Assembly (NCBI RefSeq): GCF_954871325.1
Contig: NC_088776.1
Location: 52,036,569-52,100,568, forward strand
Source: Gordionus sp. m RMFG-2023
Taxonomy: Eukaryota; Nematomorpha; Gordioida; Chordodea; Parachordodidae
Reading direction: 5' to 3'
Length of the DNA: 64,000 nucleotides
Part shown: positions 11,885 to 22,260 of the stretch, in pieces
How the letters are laid out: the number at the start of each line of letters is the position of its first letter
Position numbering within the stretch: the stretch's first letter is position 1
The notes under the pieces: generated by a model
The model's database searches: none
What the model saw: the letters and a program-made list of their open reading frames with translations, nothing else
Told to the model about the DNA's origin: nothing
Program-made: the position numbers and the translations under genes

Positions 11885-12205
11885 CGCAAAAGTAGGAAAA
11901 TCGGGATCGGGCCTGGTCAGGCTTAATATTTTTTAAAAAAATTCTGGCCGGGTTGGGTCGGCCTTGGAAATTTTTTAAATATATCTAAATATATCAATTT
12001 TATGTTAAATTTTTTATGTAAAATAAAAATATTTGATTTTATTTATAAAAATTAGACGCCATATAACATATATCTTTTATTTTGAGTAATTATAAAAATG
12101 AATTTCTATATTTAAATAAATTCAGGCCAGGCCGACAAAACTTTTTTAAAATAATTTCGGGCAGGGCTGGGCTTGAAAAATTAGACTCGATGCAGATCAC
12201 TAATT
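11885..12205. repeat. GGCC-rich non-autonomous repeat nested in hAT
   Basis: Motifs CGGGCCTGGTCAGG, CTGGCCGGGTTGGG and GGCAGGGCTGGGC alternate with AT-rich spacers. The right edge reads GATGCAGATCACTAA, similar to the TAGAGGTCTGCA terminus of the 18710 hAT. Related blocks lie at 13855-14120, 24370-24730, 29690-30030 and 54965-55385. Confidence 0.5.
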
Positions 12206-12348
12206 CTTAGTGTAAATGCAATATTTTTATTAAAAATAGTATAATATATAAATATTATGACTAAGAATTCATTATAATTACGTTTTGAATATAAAAATTT
12301 TATGACTAAGATCACATTATAATAATATATCAATATAATAATTTGAAT

Positions 12349-12970
12349 TTATAAAGAAAGGTCTACTTTTCTATGTGATTTGACTAATTCATCTAGAATC
12401 AAATTTTTATCTAGATAAATCTCCTTATAAATATTTAATATTGCGAATCCATTTAAACGGCTTTCACCGGTGCTATTTCTTAAATATGTTTTTAACCTTT
12501 TCAAAGTTGAAAAAGACCTTTCATTAGTGCAGGTGCTAGTCGGTAAGGTAGCTAAAATAAAAAGCAATGTTTTGATATTAGGCAGGGAATCTAAAGTGCA
12601 ATTATACATGGAAAGGGCCTGCAAAGCACATTTTGGTCTCAAAGAAAGAGTACTCTATTCTGTCAAAATTTTTATACCCGACATCACAAAGTAACTTATC
12701 ATACGATCCTGATAATGAATAAAACTCTGAGATTTTCTTAATACCTTCTCGCGTTTCAAGTGTATTTAGACTCAACCGCCAAAAGAAAATAAAAGCTGTT
12801 TAAAATAAAATTGTGACTAATAAATCTTTCCTTTAATTGAAATAAAAATGCATCAATAAGAGAAGTAAAAATATTTATTTTATAAAAATCCTCAATCGTA
12901 GATGCATCAATATTTAAGCGATTGGACTATCTAGAAACTACTCTAGGTTTAAAATTTTTAATCCCAAACA
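12349..12970 (-). pseudogene. hAT transposase C-terminal remnant (ZMYM1-like)
   Basis: On the minus strand, 12970 to 12650 holds decayed catalytic-domain sequence (NIDASTIEDFYKINIFTSLI; QLKERFISHNF). It runs into the 97-codon open segment 12642-12349 with the hAT dimerisation region: ILATLPTSTCTNERSFSTLK, then RLNGFAILNI. The T/S-xx-NERSFSxLKRLKTYLR signature is that of ZMYM1-like hATs. The N-terminal half and zinc finger are absent, so it cannot be active. Confidence 0.85.
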
Positions 12971-13387
12971 TTAGCGAACACCTTTACTTTCTCATTATAT
13001 TTACCAAATTAAATAATTTTTCTTTTAATTAATAATTATAAAAAATTAATTAAAATTTTTAAACTATCTAATTAGTTTAACAATATAAGTTTTATTAATA
13101 AATTTATAAATATCTAATTTAACTATGCGAGAAAAAATTTACAATATATTTTTATTGTTATTTAATATTTTACATATAATTTTTAATATATATTTCAAAA
13201 CCATGTTATCATTTAAAATTGAAAATTCTTATTTGTTTTTTTATATATATTTCATTTTCATATCGTATATAATTTATAAATTGAACCATTTTTTAAATAA
13301 AATTATTCGCAATAAGAAAAAATTTTTAAAAAAAAATTTTCGGAGGTTATGGGCCCCCCCCCCCTTCTCTACGCCCCATATATAAAG

Positions 13388-14440
13388 AAAGCCATTGTGT
13401 TTTTAAAGTAATAAAGAAGTTGTTTATAATAACAAATTCACACGTATATATTGAGGAGAATATATAAAAAAAATTCAAAATAATAAAAAAAAATATAGAC
13501 AACAAAACTTATGATGTAATTGTAAAAAATATTTTTCCCGTAATAATATAAAAAATAAATATTAAAAAAAAAGAGTAAAAATTAAAATATAATAGATACG
13601 GGACATATTTTTAGAATCTCAAAAGAGGACATGTCCTCTTAAAAGTGAACATCTGGTAACCTAAATTATGTAATAATGAATAAGATAGAGATAATTCCAA
13701 AGATAAAAAATGATAAATGATCACTAGCTTTAAAGCAAGGCGATAGAGAGATTATCAACTGAAGCAAAGTCTAGGTTCGGTTTTTAAAGAATATAATATC
13801 AGATAAGTTTGTATCTTTAAAATCCGATTGAAAACTTTTCATATGCAAATTAAAGGTCTGCTATGCCCGAACCATAACCCTACCTGCCATCCATAAGCCG
13901 GGCCGATTACGTCTAAAAAAATTTATATGGGCCGGGCAAAAATATTAATGAGTTGGCAAAAAAGTGGGTTGGATTACTGAGGAATAATGATATTTGATAG
14001 AAATGATAATCAATAAGGTGTTGTATTTTTTATTTAGGTACTCCCCAATATTTTAAATAGTTATCGATTCTGGTGTTCAACTATATACATGGGGTTAGTG
14101 TAAATAATTGAAGCGGGCCAGACAAACTTAGTAAAAGGAAATGTTTATTTTATTCTAATTGTCCTTACAAGTATTAATTTATGAATTATCATAAACAGTA
14201 TTTATTAACTATAAAATATTCTCCCTAAAGAAATAATTTTGATGCATATATAAAAAAAATAAGGCAACCTAAGTAAAATAGTAGGTTTATATTATTCTAA
14301 TTTCTCATATAAATATTCCTAATTTATGAATTATAACAAATAAACAGTATTTATTAACGATATTTCTAAAAAAACTTGAGACGTATATAACCAAAATATT
14401 TTTAGATTCTATTCAGTTGAATTATAATTATAAGAAGGAA
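13388..14440. other. AT-rich region with GGCC-rich repeat and internal direct repeat
   Basis: 13855-14120 begins GGTCTGCTATGCCCG and includes GGGCCGGGC blocks. Its interior (TGATATTTGATAGAAATGATAA) aligns with 29740-29800. A direct repeat of about 70 bp follows (14145-14215 and 14280-14368, both ending CAGTATTTATTAAC). From about 14210 the sequence resembles that upstream of GPCR 2 (around 40970), so this is taken as the left border of the duplicated receptor unit. Confidence 0.5.
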
Positions 14441-14560
14441 ATATTAAATTTTAAGGTTGAGAACACTTTACGTTAACTTGGGTAGCTGGCATAGTCAAAT
14501 TGCATATAAAAATATTGAAAAATCGCTAGTGACTAATTCTTATCAATCAATTTTGATTGA
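14441..14560 (+). repeat. Left part of TIR element upstream of GPCR 1 (split by LINE)
   Basis: ACGTTAACTTGGGTAGCTGGCA at 14471-14492 matches 41088-41109 upstream of GPCR 2 (AGTTAACTTGGCAGTTGGCA) and 51793-51814 inside an isolated element (ACGCTAACTTGAGTAGCCGG). The right part of this copy resumes at about 16380 beyond the LINE. Confidence 0.65.
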
Positions 14561-14587
14561 TAATAATCATTGAAACAATCTTCTTTA

Positions 14588-16378
14588 TCATGCATATGGT
14601 ACCACAGTTATGGGGTTTGTTTTGATAAGTTTCTTCCATCTTGATCGAGTAAGGGCCATGTCCGGATTTATCTTCTTAGTCATCATAACTTTGTTTACTT
14701 GACCTTTCCACGTAACACGAGGTCGTCCTCTTCCTCTCTTCCCCGGCACCTCCATGTCCAATACTTTTCGATTTACATCATTCGTCTCCCTTCTTAGTAT
14801 ATGACCAAACCATCCTAACCAATTTTCGTTTATCAAATCCGCCATAGGTTGAATACCCATTTTTTCTCTGAGACACTCATTCGTCATATGGTCGAGTTAA
14901 GTATACCCCAAGCTCCACCGTATCATTCTCATCTCCGTAGCTTGTAATAACTTTTCTTCCGTAGCGTTTAATGCCCATGTTTCACGTCCTAGAGTAACAC
15001 CGGTCTTACGATGGATTTGTAAGCTTTTTCAACCATATTGGCATCTTCTTGTCGCACATTACACAAGATATACTTCGCCATTTAAGCGATCCTTTTTGGA
15101 TCCGTGCATTGACTTCTTTTGCGCAACCTCCCTCTTGATGTATCATCGAGCCTAGGTATGTAAACCTGTCTACTTTTGGGGATTTTAATTGGTCATCCAG
15201 CGATGAGGTGCCTGTAACATTCATCTCCATGTATACAGTTTTCCGATTATTGACCTTTAAACCATATCCAGCTAAGCGTTTTGATCACTTTTCGGCTTCT
15301 TCGAATACTTTCTCCTTTGTCTCTTCGCATAGTACTATATCATCGGCATATAGCATACACTAAGGAGATGGCTTTTGGATGTCTCTCGTTATCGTGTCCA
15401 TAATTATATTGAATAAAAAAGAACTTAGAGCAGATCCTTGATGTAATCCAATTTCAACCCGAAAAGGTTTAGAGTCTCCAACTGTCGTTCTAACGCAAGA
15501 AGTTGAGGCTTCATAAATATTTTTCATAAGCCGTACATATGCGTCAGGGATATTTTGTTTTCTCAAGCACCACCATATTAAATCGCGAGGGACCGTGTCA
15601 TAAGCTTTCTCCAAGTCAATAAAGACCATATGTAGGTTTCTTTTCTCCATATTTATCCATCATTTGTCTTAGTGCAAAGATCGGATCGATTGTGGATTTG
15701 CCGGCCACAAATCCGAATTGGTTAGCCGATATTTCCACCTCGTTCTTCAGCCTTGTTACTAGATCCTTTCCATAAGTTTCAAGGAGTGGCAAGTTAACTT
15801 GATACATCTGTAATTACCACACTCCTGAGGGTCTCCTTTGCCTTTGAATAAGGGTATAATCGTGCTTGCTCTCCATTGATTAGGAATTCGTTCTTCTCCC
15901 AATATCTTGTTAAAGAGGTTCGTCATGGTCGTGACTCCTTCTTCTCGGCATCCGACCCATGCTTCCATAGGAATTCCATCTGGGCCATTAGCTTTTCCTT
16001 TTTGCATCTTGTTCATTTGCGTCCTAACTTCATCCTCCTGAAAGAGTTCGACCATACTTATGTTTGGCTTAATATCGGGAAGGAAATATTTGTCATTAGA
16101 AATATTCATAAGTTCCTTGAAATATCCTTTCCACCTTTCCATCACCTCCTTCGGCTTGAATAAGGTTTGACCCTCCTCGTTTTAACTATTTTATGGACTC
16201 CGACATCACGACTTTTCTTCTCCCTTATCTTGTCCAATTTATACATAAGCCTGTCGCCCCCTTTATGATCCAGTTTGTTTGCCATCTCGGTGTATGCAGC
16301 ATTCTTCGCTATTGCAACGGCCTTCTTTGCGGCTCTCTTTGCCTCCCTATATTCTTGATAACCCTCCGACTTTTTAGA
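14588..16378 (-). mobile_element. RTE-like LINE, 5'-truncated, inserted upstream of GPCR 1
   Basis: Minus-strand order: linker AAKKAVAIAKNAAYTEMANK at about 16340-16280; palm N-terminus 16145-15759 (KMQKGKANGPDGIPMEAW; WRASTIIPLFKGKGDPQECG); finger region 15807-15616 (NQFGFVAGKSTIDPI); catalytic region 15650-15360 (LHMVFIDLEKAYDTVPRDLI; GLHQGSALSSFLFN); thumb region 15230-15006; C-terminal box 14887-14588 (WLGWFGHILRRE...GRGRPRVTW). The endonuclease is missing. Frames overlap with small shifts and a few stops, but similarity to intact RTE proteins is high, so it is younger than the 7.2 kb copy. It splits a TIR element that lies upstream of both receptors, so it landed after the duplication. 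Confidence 0.92.
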
Positions 16379-16379
16379 T

Positions 16380-16545
16380 TTATGCCACCGTCAGAAAATG
16401 CAAACCGGAGCACAAACCATTTTAGAGCTTCGGTTCAGATTTGGATGACTTTTTGAAGGGTCAAATTCTGTTTAGGGTCTATAAATAATAATGTTGATAC
16501 CGCTTTTACGTTTGGCCTCAGGTTTAGTTTGAATTCCTCTATTTA
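16380..16545 (+). repeat. Right part of TIR element upstream of GPCR 1
   Basis: CGGTTCAGATTTGGATG and ATACCGCTTTTACGTTTGG (16493-16511) align with 41260-41280 before GPCR 2 and with 52400-52437 of the isolated element (CTAATGCCGGTTTAAAGG). All three share an ending like GGTTTGGATCCCTG or GTTTGAATTCCTC. Confidence 0.6.
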
Positions 16546-16884
16546 ACTAAAATAAAATTTCTTACTATATCTATAGAAAAGGCATTATTTCTATTTTTCT
16601 AATTTTAGGAATTTTTACAATTATATTATGACGTATTTTAAATAGAAAGCTTTTTTTAAATTATACTTACAGAAAGGACATCAAAAAAGATATATATTAA
16701 TTTAATAATTAATAGAATAAATAAATATAATGGTAATAAAAAATAATTGCATAGAGCTAAAATAATTAACGAAATTAACTTTTTATTTTTATTTTCTTTT
16801 ACTCATTAATAGTATTTGTAGCTTTTATTAATATTACGGCCGTCAGTGTTAATATAAGAAATTCTTTTTAACTATTAAATTTTT
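16546..16884 (+). promoter_or_regulatory. Conserved 5' flank of GPCR 1 (putative promoter/leader)
   Basis: Blocks shared with the region before GPCR 2 include TATTTTAAATAGAAAG (about 16634-16649 and 41399-41414), ACAGAAAGGACATCAAA (16669-16685 and 41429-41445), and the last bases before the start. Conservation here is better than in the rest of the flank, suggesting promoter or leader function. No transcription start can be assigned by eye. Confidence 0.45.
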
Positions 16885-18375
16885 ATGGTTATGGAACATA
16901 CAATTGTAATTTTCGTGGCCAAAATTAGCATTTTATTAATCATTTGGATAACAATACTAGTTGGAAACGGTTTTATAGTCGTATTTTACTTAAAATCAGA
17001 GGCCGGCATCTTCAAGAGAAATGTTAGATTTATAATAATATTTTCCCTATCAATAGTAGACTTTTTCTATGGGCTACTAGTCATTTCATTCGATATAGTA
17101 CTAAAAATAATTATTTTCCTAAATGATCAACTGAACAAAAAACGATTAAATGCACTAAATCTTTATATGAATAGTAAGATTACGACATTGAATTGTGACT
17201 ATATAATGGTACCCTTGATTGTATGCAAAGCTTACAAGATAATGGATATTCACTTAAGCACCATAAGCATATGGCATGTGGCTTTCTTAGCTTTCGATCA
17301 ATATACGGCCTTAAAATTTCCACATTTTTACAATAATTTTGCATATAACAAACGGCCTTTCTCCAGAGGATTCTTAACCTATATAGGTGTGATATGTATA
17401 ATGTGGTTTATCAGTATGACATTTTCCATTCCATACATATTAGGATTTCCAGATTCCGTGGTAGCCAACAAATTCTCCAACTACAGCAATCTATGTCATA
17501 AAAGTTACGAAAGGAGAGTTAATCTTTATTATGATAACAATAGTAAAATTAAATTAAATATGAATTGGGATTATGCTGACATATTCAATCGATATTCATT
17601 TTCACCAACTTACGGTTTTGAAAATCTGACAATATTTAATACTCTTATTGATTTAAGTGAAATAGGATCCAAATATGATCTAAATACTACAAATTATGTA
17701 AAGAAAATTCTACTCAGGAAGGACCTAAATCAATGTATATTTATACCAAATTTAATCATGACCATAGTTGGCACATTGGTATCATTCTTCATTCCTTTGG
17801 GAGCGATGCTATATTTCCTGTTTAATATCATAGTCAGCCTTAGGCACAAAATTCAAAGAATGTCGAAATCGAATCAAACTTTTATAAAGGGTGGAGTATG
17901 TTTGTCAGGGCTGGTAACAAAAATATATTTTCCTTTTTATAAATTTCTAAAAATATACAACTCATTCCTAGACAAATCTTATGAGATCGCAGAAAGAAAG
18001 ACTTCAATAATTAATGGTAAAAATATTTTTGAGATCTCTAAACATCAAGTGGAAAAGGGTTTAAAGAAAAATATTGCCATATTATCAATTGATAACGCCA
18101 TTGATGCATCTCAGAATAAGCCAAACTATAAGAACTCTCAAGTTTTTGAGAAAGAACGTAGGGCAATTTACTATATACTGACCATATTAGTATTATTTAT
18201 GATATGTTGGATTCCTTTCTTTCTATATTATTTCTTGCTTGGAATCTTACAATTTGAGAATTCTTATTGGGTAGGTGATCTATTAAACTGGGTTGGATAC
18301 GTGAATTCAGCTATCAATCCTATATTTTACTTTTTCATGCACAAGGGAGTTAAAGCTAGAAAATTAAAAAAATAA
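16885..18375 (+). CDS. Aminergic-type class A GPCR, paralogue 1 (intronless)
   Basis: A 496-residue seven-transmembrane receptor, predicted in the plasma membrane. Landmarks: GN28 (TM1), SLSIVD59 (TM2), C114 and D121 (3.25 and 3.32; the Asp contacts the amine in biogenic-amine receptors), D138-Q139-Y140 at the end of TM3, W174 (TM4), P304 (TM5), CWIP 441-444 (TM6), W469-GY472-VNS-NP479-Y482 (TM7). D3.32 with W7.40/Y7.43 points to an aminergic ligand. Odd points: DRY reads DQY; extracellular loop 2 is about 95 residues, with NxS/T sites at 199, 218, 247 and 267 and C284, which could pair with C114; intracellular loop 3 is about 105 residues and basic. GPCR 2 has ATT where the first ATG lies here, so Met3 is probably the ancestral start. 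No introns are needed. Ligand unknown. Confidence 0.93.
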   Translation: MVMEHTIVIFVAKISILLIIWITILVGNGFIVVFYLKSEAGIFKRNVRFIIIFSLSIVDFFYGLLVISFDIVLKIIIFLNDQLNKKRLNALNLYMNSKITTLNCDYIMVPLIVCKAYKIMDIHLSTISIWHVAFLAFDQYTALKFPHFYNNFAYNKRPFSRGFLTYIGVICIMWFISMTFSIPYILGFPDSVVANKFSNYSNLCHKSYERRVNLYYDNNSKIKLNMNWDYADIFNRYSFSPTYGFENLTIFNTLIDLSEIGSKYDLNTTNYVKKILLRKDLNQCIFIPNLIMTIVGTLVSFFIPLGAMLYFLFNIIVSLRHKIQRMSKSNQTFIKGGVCLSGLVTKIYFPFYKFLKIYNSFLDKSYEIAERKTSIINGKNIFEISKHQVEKGLKKNIAILSIDNAIDASQNKPNYKNSQVFEKERRAIYYILTILVLFMICWIPFFLYYFLLGILQFENSYWVGDLLNWVGYVNSAINPIFYFFMHKGVKARKLKK

Positions 18376-18709
18376 TTAGTATTTGATGTTATTTGTATGA
18401 CTCAGGATGAGTCCTTTTTTATTTTTTTTTGAAGAATTATATATTATTTGTTTTATGGTATAAAAGGGCAGTTTGTGCCAAAATATTTATTATTTTATTT
18501 TTTTATTTTTTTTAGCAATTTATTTCTGTTATTCTAATTTATGAGCACAACCAATTGGAATATAAATTTTAATATTTTTATATATGAAAGAAACTAAAAA
18601 ATAAAAATTTAGGCTAAAAGTTGTATACGTAATATAATATAAAAATGAATAAATGGGTATTCCGTTGCCCAAAAGGAGTGTGCTAGTGTAGTAAATTAAA
18701 GTTCATTGT
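18376..18709 (+). other. 3' flank of GPCR 1, shared with the other receptor copies
   Basis: A T-rich tail follows the stop. AATGAATAAATGGGTATTCCGTTGCCC (about 18642-18668) corresponds to ATGAATAAATACTCTGTCACC after the relic copy (33250-33290). This flank is interrupted by a hAT at 18710 and resumes at 21992. Confidence 0.55.
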
Positions 18710-19115
18710 TAGAGGTCTGCATTGGGCGGGTTTTTGGATAATATGCCCGCCCACTCAATGTTTAAAAAATTTTTTAACCCGCCCGCCCAGCTTGCCCATA
18801 GTTTTCAAAAAAAATATACCCGCCCGCCCATTAATCTAAAAATTTTTACCCGCCCGCCCGCGCATTAGTCTAAAATTTCTTGCCCGCCTGCCCATTAGTC
18901 AGAAATTTTTTACCCACCCGCTCATTATTTATAAAAAATTTTTTACCCAAGCCCGCTATTTTAAGCATCTAATGAAAATAGTTTCAACATTACATCTCTA
19001 TAAGTTTTATAATTTAGGAAATTACTATATTAAGCTTAAAAAATATTCAATTTAAATTATGGATAATTTATTTTATCAAATAAAATATTTATAAAATATA
19101 AATATAAAATAAATA

Positions 19116-19307
19116 TTATAAGTAATTATAATGCAAAAATAATAATGAATCCACATTTTCGGGATTCAAACACGTTCTTCTTTGTTCTAAAAACCTTCCG
19201 GCAATGCTAAGTCCTCTTTCAGAAGTAGCACTAGTTGCAGGAATTGCTAATATTTTTCTTGCTAATCTTGATAGCTTTGGCAAATCTTTTTCTTGTCGTT
19301 TCACCAA
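19116..19307 (-). CDS. hAT transposase C-terminal dimerisation segment
   Basis: 63 codons, reading KLSRLARKILAIPATSATSE then RGLSIAGRFLEQRRT and SLLFLHYNYL before a stop. The PATSATSERxxSxAGxxLxxRRxxLxPExVxxLLFLxxN pattern is the hAT dimerisation motif. It is the last part of the transposase in the 18710-21991 element. Confidence 0.85.
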   Translation of the reverse strand: MVKRQEKDLPKLSRLARKILAIPATSATSERGLSIAGRFLEQRRTCLNPENVDSLLFLHYNYL

Positions 19308-19709
19308 AGTAGGACATCCTTTTGAAGTATATCCTCTTCCTCAATTGAAATCTTTAAATAAAAGTGAACCAATAATAATAAATTTATAAAAGTAATTTAA
19401 ATGTATATTAATTGTAATATATGCATCTTAAAATTATGCTAAATTATACTTATCAAAAATGGTTACTTTAAGATTTAAATATTTTGTTATGTCATTATGT
19501 ACGGTACTATCCTCAGTAACAACCTCATCCTCCCACCTGTTGAGGTTTAATTTTGATGTGGATGCTATTTATTTCAAATATTACATTTAATAAGTAGCTA
19601 AACGAATTTATAATTTATTAATACCTTTTAATTGGATTCTCTTTGCTTTTGAGGAAATGGGTAAAATCAAATTTTCATCTACGTCGATGTTACATTCTTC
19701 TATGCAAAT

Positions 19710-20486
19710 CTAATCTAACAAGTTTTCACTATGATTTTTTACTTCACTAATTTCTTCCGACGACAACATCCTCATTTGTCGAAACTTTGGTATTAAAAAT
19801 GTTGAAACTTTATGGAGCATATGAATTTTAATTTTTTCAATTATAAATTTTTTAGCTCTTTTCTTTATTATATCTATTTCTTTTTCGCATTTTGTTTTTC
19901 TCTCCATTATATTCATATTTATTTCATTATGCTCATGTAGAAGATTATACCTAATTTTTTTATAAATAAAGAAAAAATGGGCATAAATCCCAAAATATTA
20001 ATTTTCATACCATATAAGAACTTTCTGTAGTGTAGGCCTGCAATCACCCTCAAGAGCATTAGTTGCATCTTTATATGGTTCCAAATAATCTATCAGTGTT
20101 TTTAAATCTTCCTTTCCCATAGATCCCATTTTTTCAGTAATATCACGAGATTGTAAGAATAAAAAAATCTCATCATACATTATATAAATGCTTTGTTGCA
20201 TATTATGCTTTGTATTCCATCTTATATCAATATTTTGTAGTAACGTCTTGCTTAGATATTTTACGTTGCCACTTTGTTTGAAATAAGTAGTCAATGATTT
20301 TGCAGTTACCAAAATATTATTAATCTTGGGGGCATTTTCTAAAATAAAAGTTGACTGGAAGGTATTACGAAGTATTGTGTTCAGCATATGTGCTGAACAG
20401 TTTAGTCTATTAAACCTAATATTTGAAAAAATAAAAGGAAAATATAGTTCTTTAAATATGAATGTTTTTTCTTTAGGTGTATACAA
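19710..20486 (-). pseudogene. hAT transposase catalytic-domain segments
   Basis: 20486-19998 reads NCSAHMLNTILRNTF, SLTTYFKQSG, DIRWNTKHNMQQS and DYLEPYKDATNALEGD. These match the hAT RNase H-like core (CxAHxLN ... RWNS) and the following helical insertion. 19916-19710 is a Lys-rich segment in the insertion-domain position. A stop and spacer separate the two pieces, so the protein is either interrupted or spliced. Confidence 0.75.
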
Positions 20487-20539
20487 AATCTCTCAGAAAT
20501 TATTATAATATCTACCTAATAATTAAATTTTATTTAATA

Positions 20540-21400
20540 AAAAATTTACCCTTCCAAAGCTATTTTAATATTTGCTCCTTGATCGGTAACAAAGATGAGC
20601 TTGGATAAATATTCTCGGGTAACACCAATTTTTAAAAAATTTTTAAATATTCTTTAAGAATATTTTATCCCGACTTTTTTTCATTTTGAAATTTTGAAAT
20701 AAAAAGAATTTTTTTTTCTAATTTCCTATTTTGTATATAATGGATTGATAGAGATATGTAATCGGTTTTGGTAAATTCTTCACACCACATATCAGTAGTA
20801 CATGAGCAAATAGAATTTTTTTATCATTTTTGCAATTTTAGGAAATAATATTTCCTTAAGATCCTCAGTAACTTTGGATACGTTGCGGCTAACTGTTGTA
20901 GCACAAGGGATGATCTTATTAACATCCAATTTACCATATGTTGCCCCTAAGTCGGCAAATCTTTGTAAAATATTTATAAATCCAGGTCCTAGAACTGTTT
21001 GAAATGGCCTAAAAAAGATAAAAGAATAATTTATTAATAGCTAATGTCTCTAGCGCAATATTCTACAAAATTCGCTATTAGACCAGATTTTATCGTTTTG
21101 TTTAATTGAGAATTGTCTTTTTCAAAATATCCAGTTATTTTTTTATTATCTATCAAATCTTCATAATTTACAGATGAACATTGATGCCGAAGGAAGAAGG
21201 AGGTGCCACTTTTGCTATTATATTTAAAGATGGACTCGCAATCATTGCAGCGAATCCAATCTAGCTTTTTGTCATTTTCATCAAAAATAATTTTAAATTG
21301 TTTCCACATTGACGATTTAAGTTTATTATTATTATCTTCATTGTTTTTTATCTTATAAAAATTATTTTTTATTTTCTTAGCAATATATTCTTTATTCATA
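20540..21400 (-). CDS. hAT transposase N-terminus: BED finger and start of catalytic domain
   Basis: 21399-21034 encodes 121 residues with a BED-type finger: C51/C54 and H72/C74, preceded by SSMWKQFKIIF. Downstream (21000-20560) continues GPGFINILQRFADLG, CATTVSRNVSKVTEDLK and CSCTTDMWCEEFTKTDYIS, which contains the first catalytic Asp region (TTDMW) of hAT transposases. At least one frame change separates the pieces, so current function is doubtful. Confidence 0.75.
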
Positions 21401-21991
21401 ATTTAAAATTAAATTAAAAAATATTATTTTGTTAAAATTATGTTATAAAAAATAAAATATATATTATATAATAAAATAAAAATGAAAATAAAAAGGGCAA
21501 TATAAAGATAAACAATCATTACTAAAATAAAATAATACAATGGAGTAATTTAATTATTCCCAAAAAAGGAAATTTTAATTTTCAATATCTAAAAAATTAT
21601 ATATTTTAAGAAAAAAGTTTTATTTCATTACCATAAAAGGAGATTTTAATTTGTTTATAGAAAAAAGTTTGTTTTTATTTGTAGAAAAAGTTTTTTTAAT
21701 TGAAGAAAAAAGTTGATTTATTTTATAAAAAGTTATACCAGAAAAAGGCTTTTTATTTTTTAAGTTCGTAAGAACAATTTTTTATTAATTAAAATAAAAA
21801 ATTTTAATTTTTTTAACCCGCCCGCCCGCCCATTGTTTAAATTTTTTAACCCGCCCGCCCACAGGCCCATTGTTAAAAAAATTTTTTTAACCCGCCCGCC
21901 TGCCCGTTCTTAAAAAAAATTTACCCGCCCGCCCACTTAGATGGGCGGGCGTGGGCGGGCAGGCAGGAAACCCGACCAATGCAGACCTCTA

Positions 21992-22260
21992 CATCGATTC
22001 ACAGTAATCTACTCTACTATCAGGAGCTATTTAATATTAGAAGGATGACTTTATCTCTACAAACATGTTAGAATAGAGAGATGGAGTTGATATAGTGGTG
22101 CGATTAGTTCCAATATTGGCTGAAAGCTTTAAAAACATTAATTAATGAGTATCTAAAGAGTTTGATACGAAATATTTAGAGATGTTACAAGAATATAGTC
22201 TTTTGAAATATTGATAATTTTAAAAATAATTGTTATAAATAAATTTTAATTACTATTCCG
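21992..22260 (+). other. GPCR 1 3' flank, continued after the hAT
   Basis: TTAGAATAGAGAGATGG and GCGATTAGTTCCAATATTGG (22067-22125) align with 33383-33440 (TTAGAATAGAGAAAAGG...TCTAATATTGG) after the relic and with 43190-43250 (GGTTTCAATATTGTC) after GPCR 2. Confidence 0.65.

Larger units (their letters stand above)
11285..13379 (-). mobile_element. hAT transposon (ZMYM1-like), inactive
   Basis: The left end CAGTGGCGTAGCCAGG followed by a G tract is mirrored at the right by a C tract then CTCTACGCC. The flanks ATATAAAT (11277-11284) and ATATAAAG (13380-13387) match at 7 of 8, as expected for hAT target duplications. The minus strand carries the transposase remnant at 12349-12970. A GGCC-rich block at 11885-12205 looks like a nested non-autonomous repeat. 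Confidence 0.8.
18710..21991 (-). mobile_element. hAT transposon with CCCGCC-rich ends, nearly complete
   Basis: Terminal repeats TAGAGGTCTGCATTGG (18710-18725) and CCAATGCAGACCTCTA (21976-21991) match over all 16 bases. Just inside each end are arrays of CCCGCCCGCCC separated by T/A runs (18740-18960 and 21815-21960), typical hAT subterminal transposase-binding arrays. The minus strand encodes a BED finger, catalytic segments and the C-terminal dimerisation region in the right order. Flanking 8-mers (TTCATTGT / CATCGATT) do not form a clean duplication. It interrupts the shared 3' flank of GPCR 1. Confidence 0.88.

Noticed and set aside
15876-16456. Plus-strand ORFs of 87-95 codons
   Set aside because: Antisense shadows of the minus-strand LINE reverse transcriptase.
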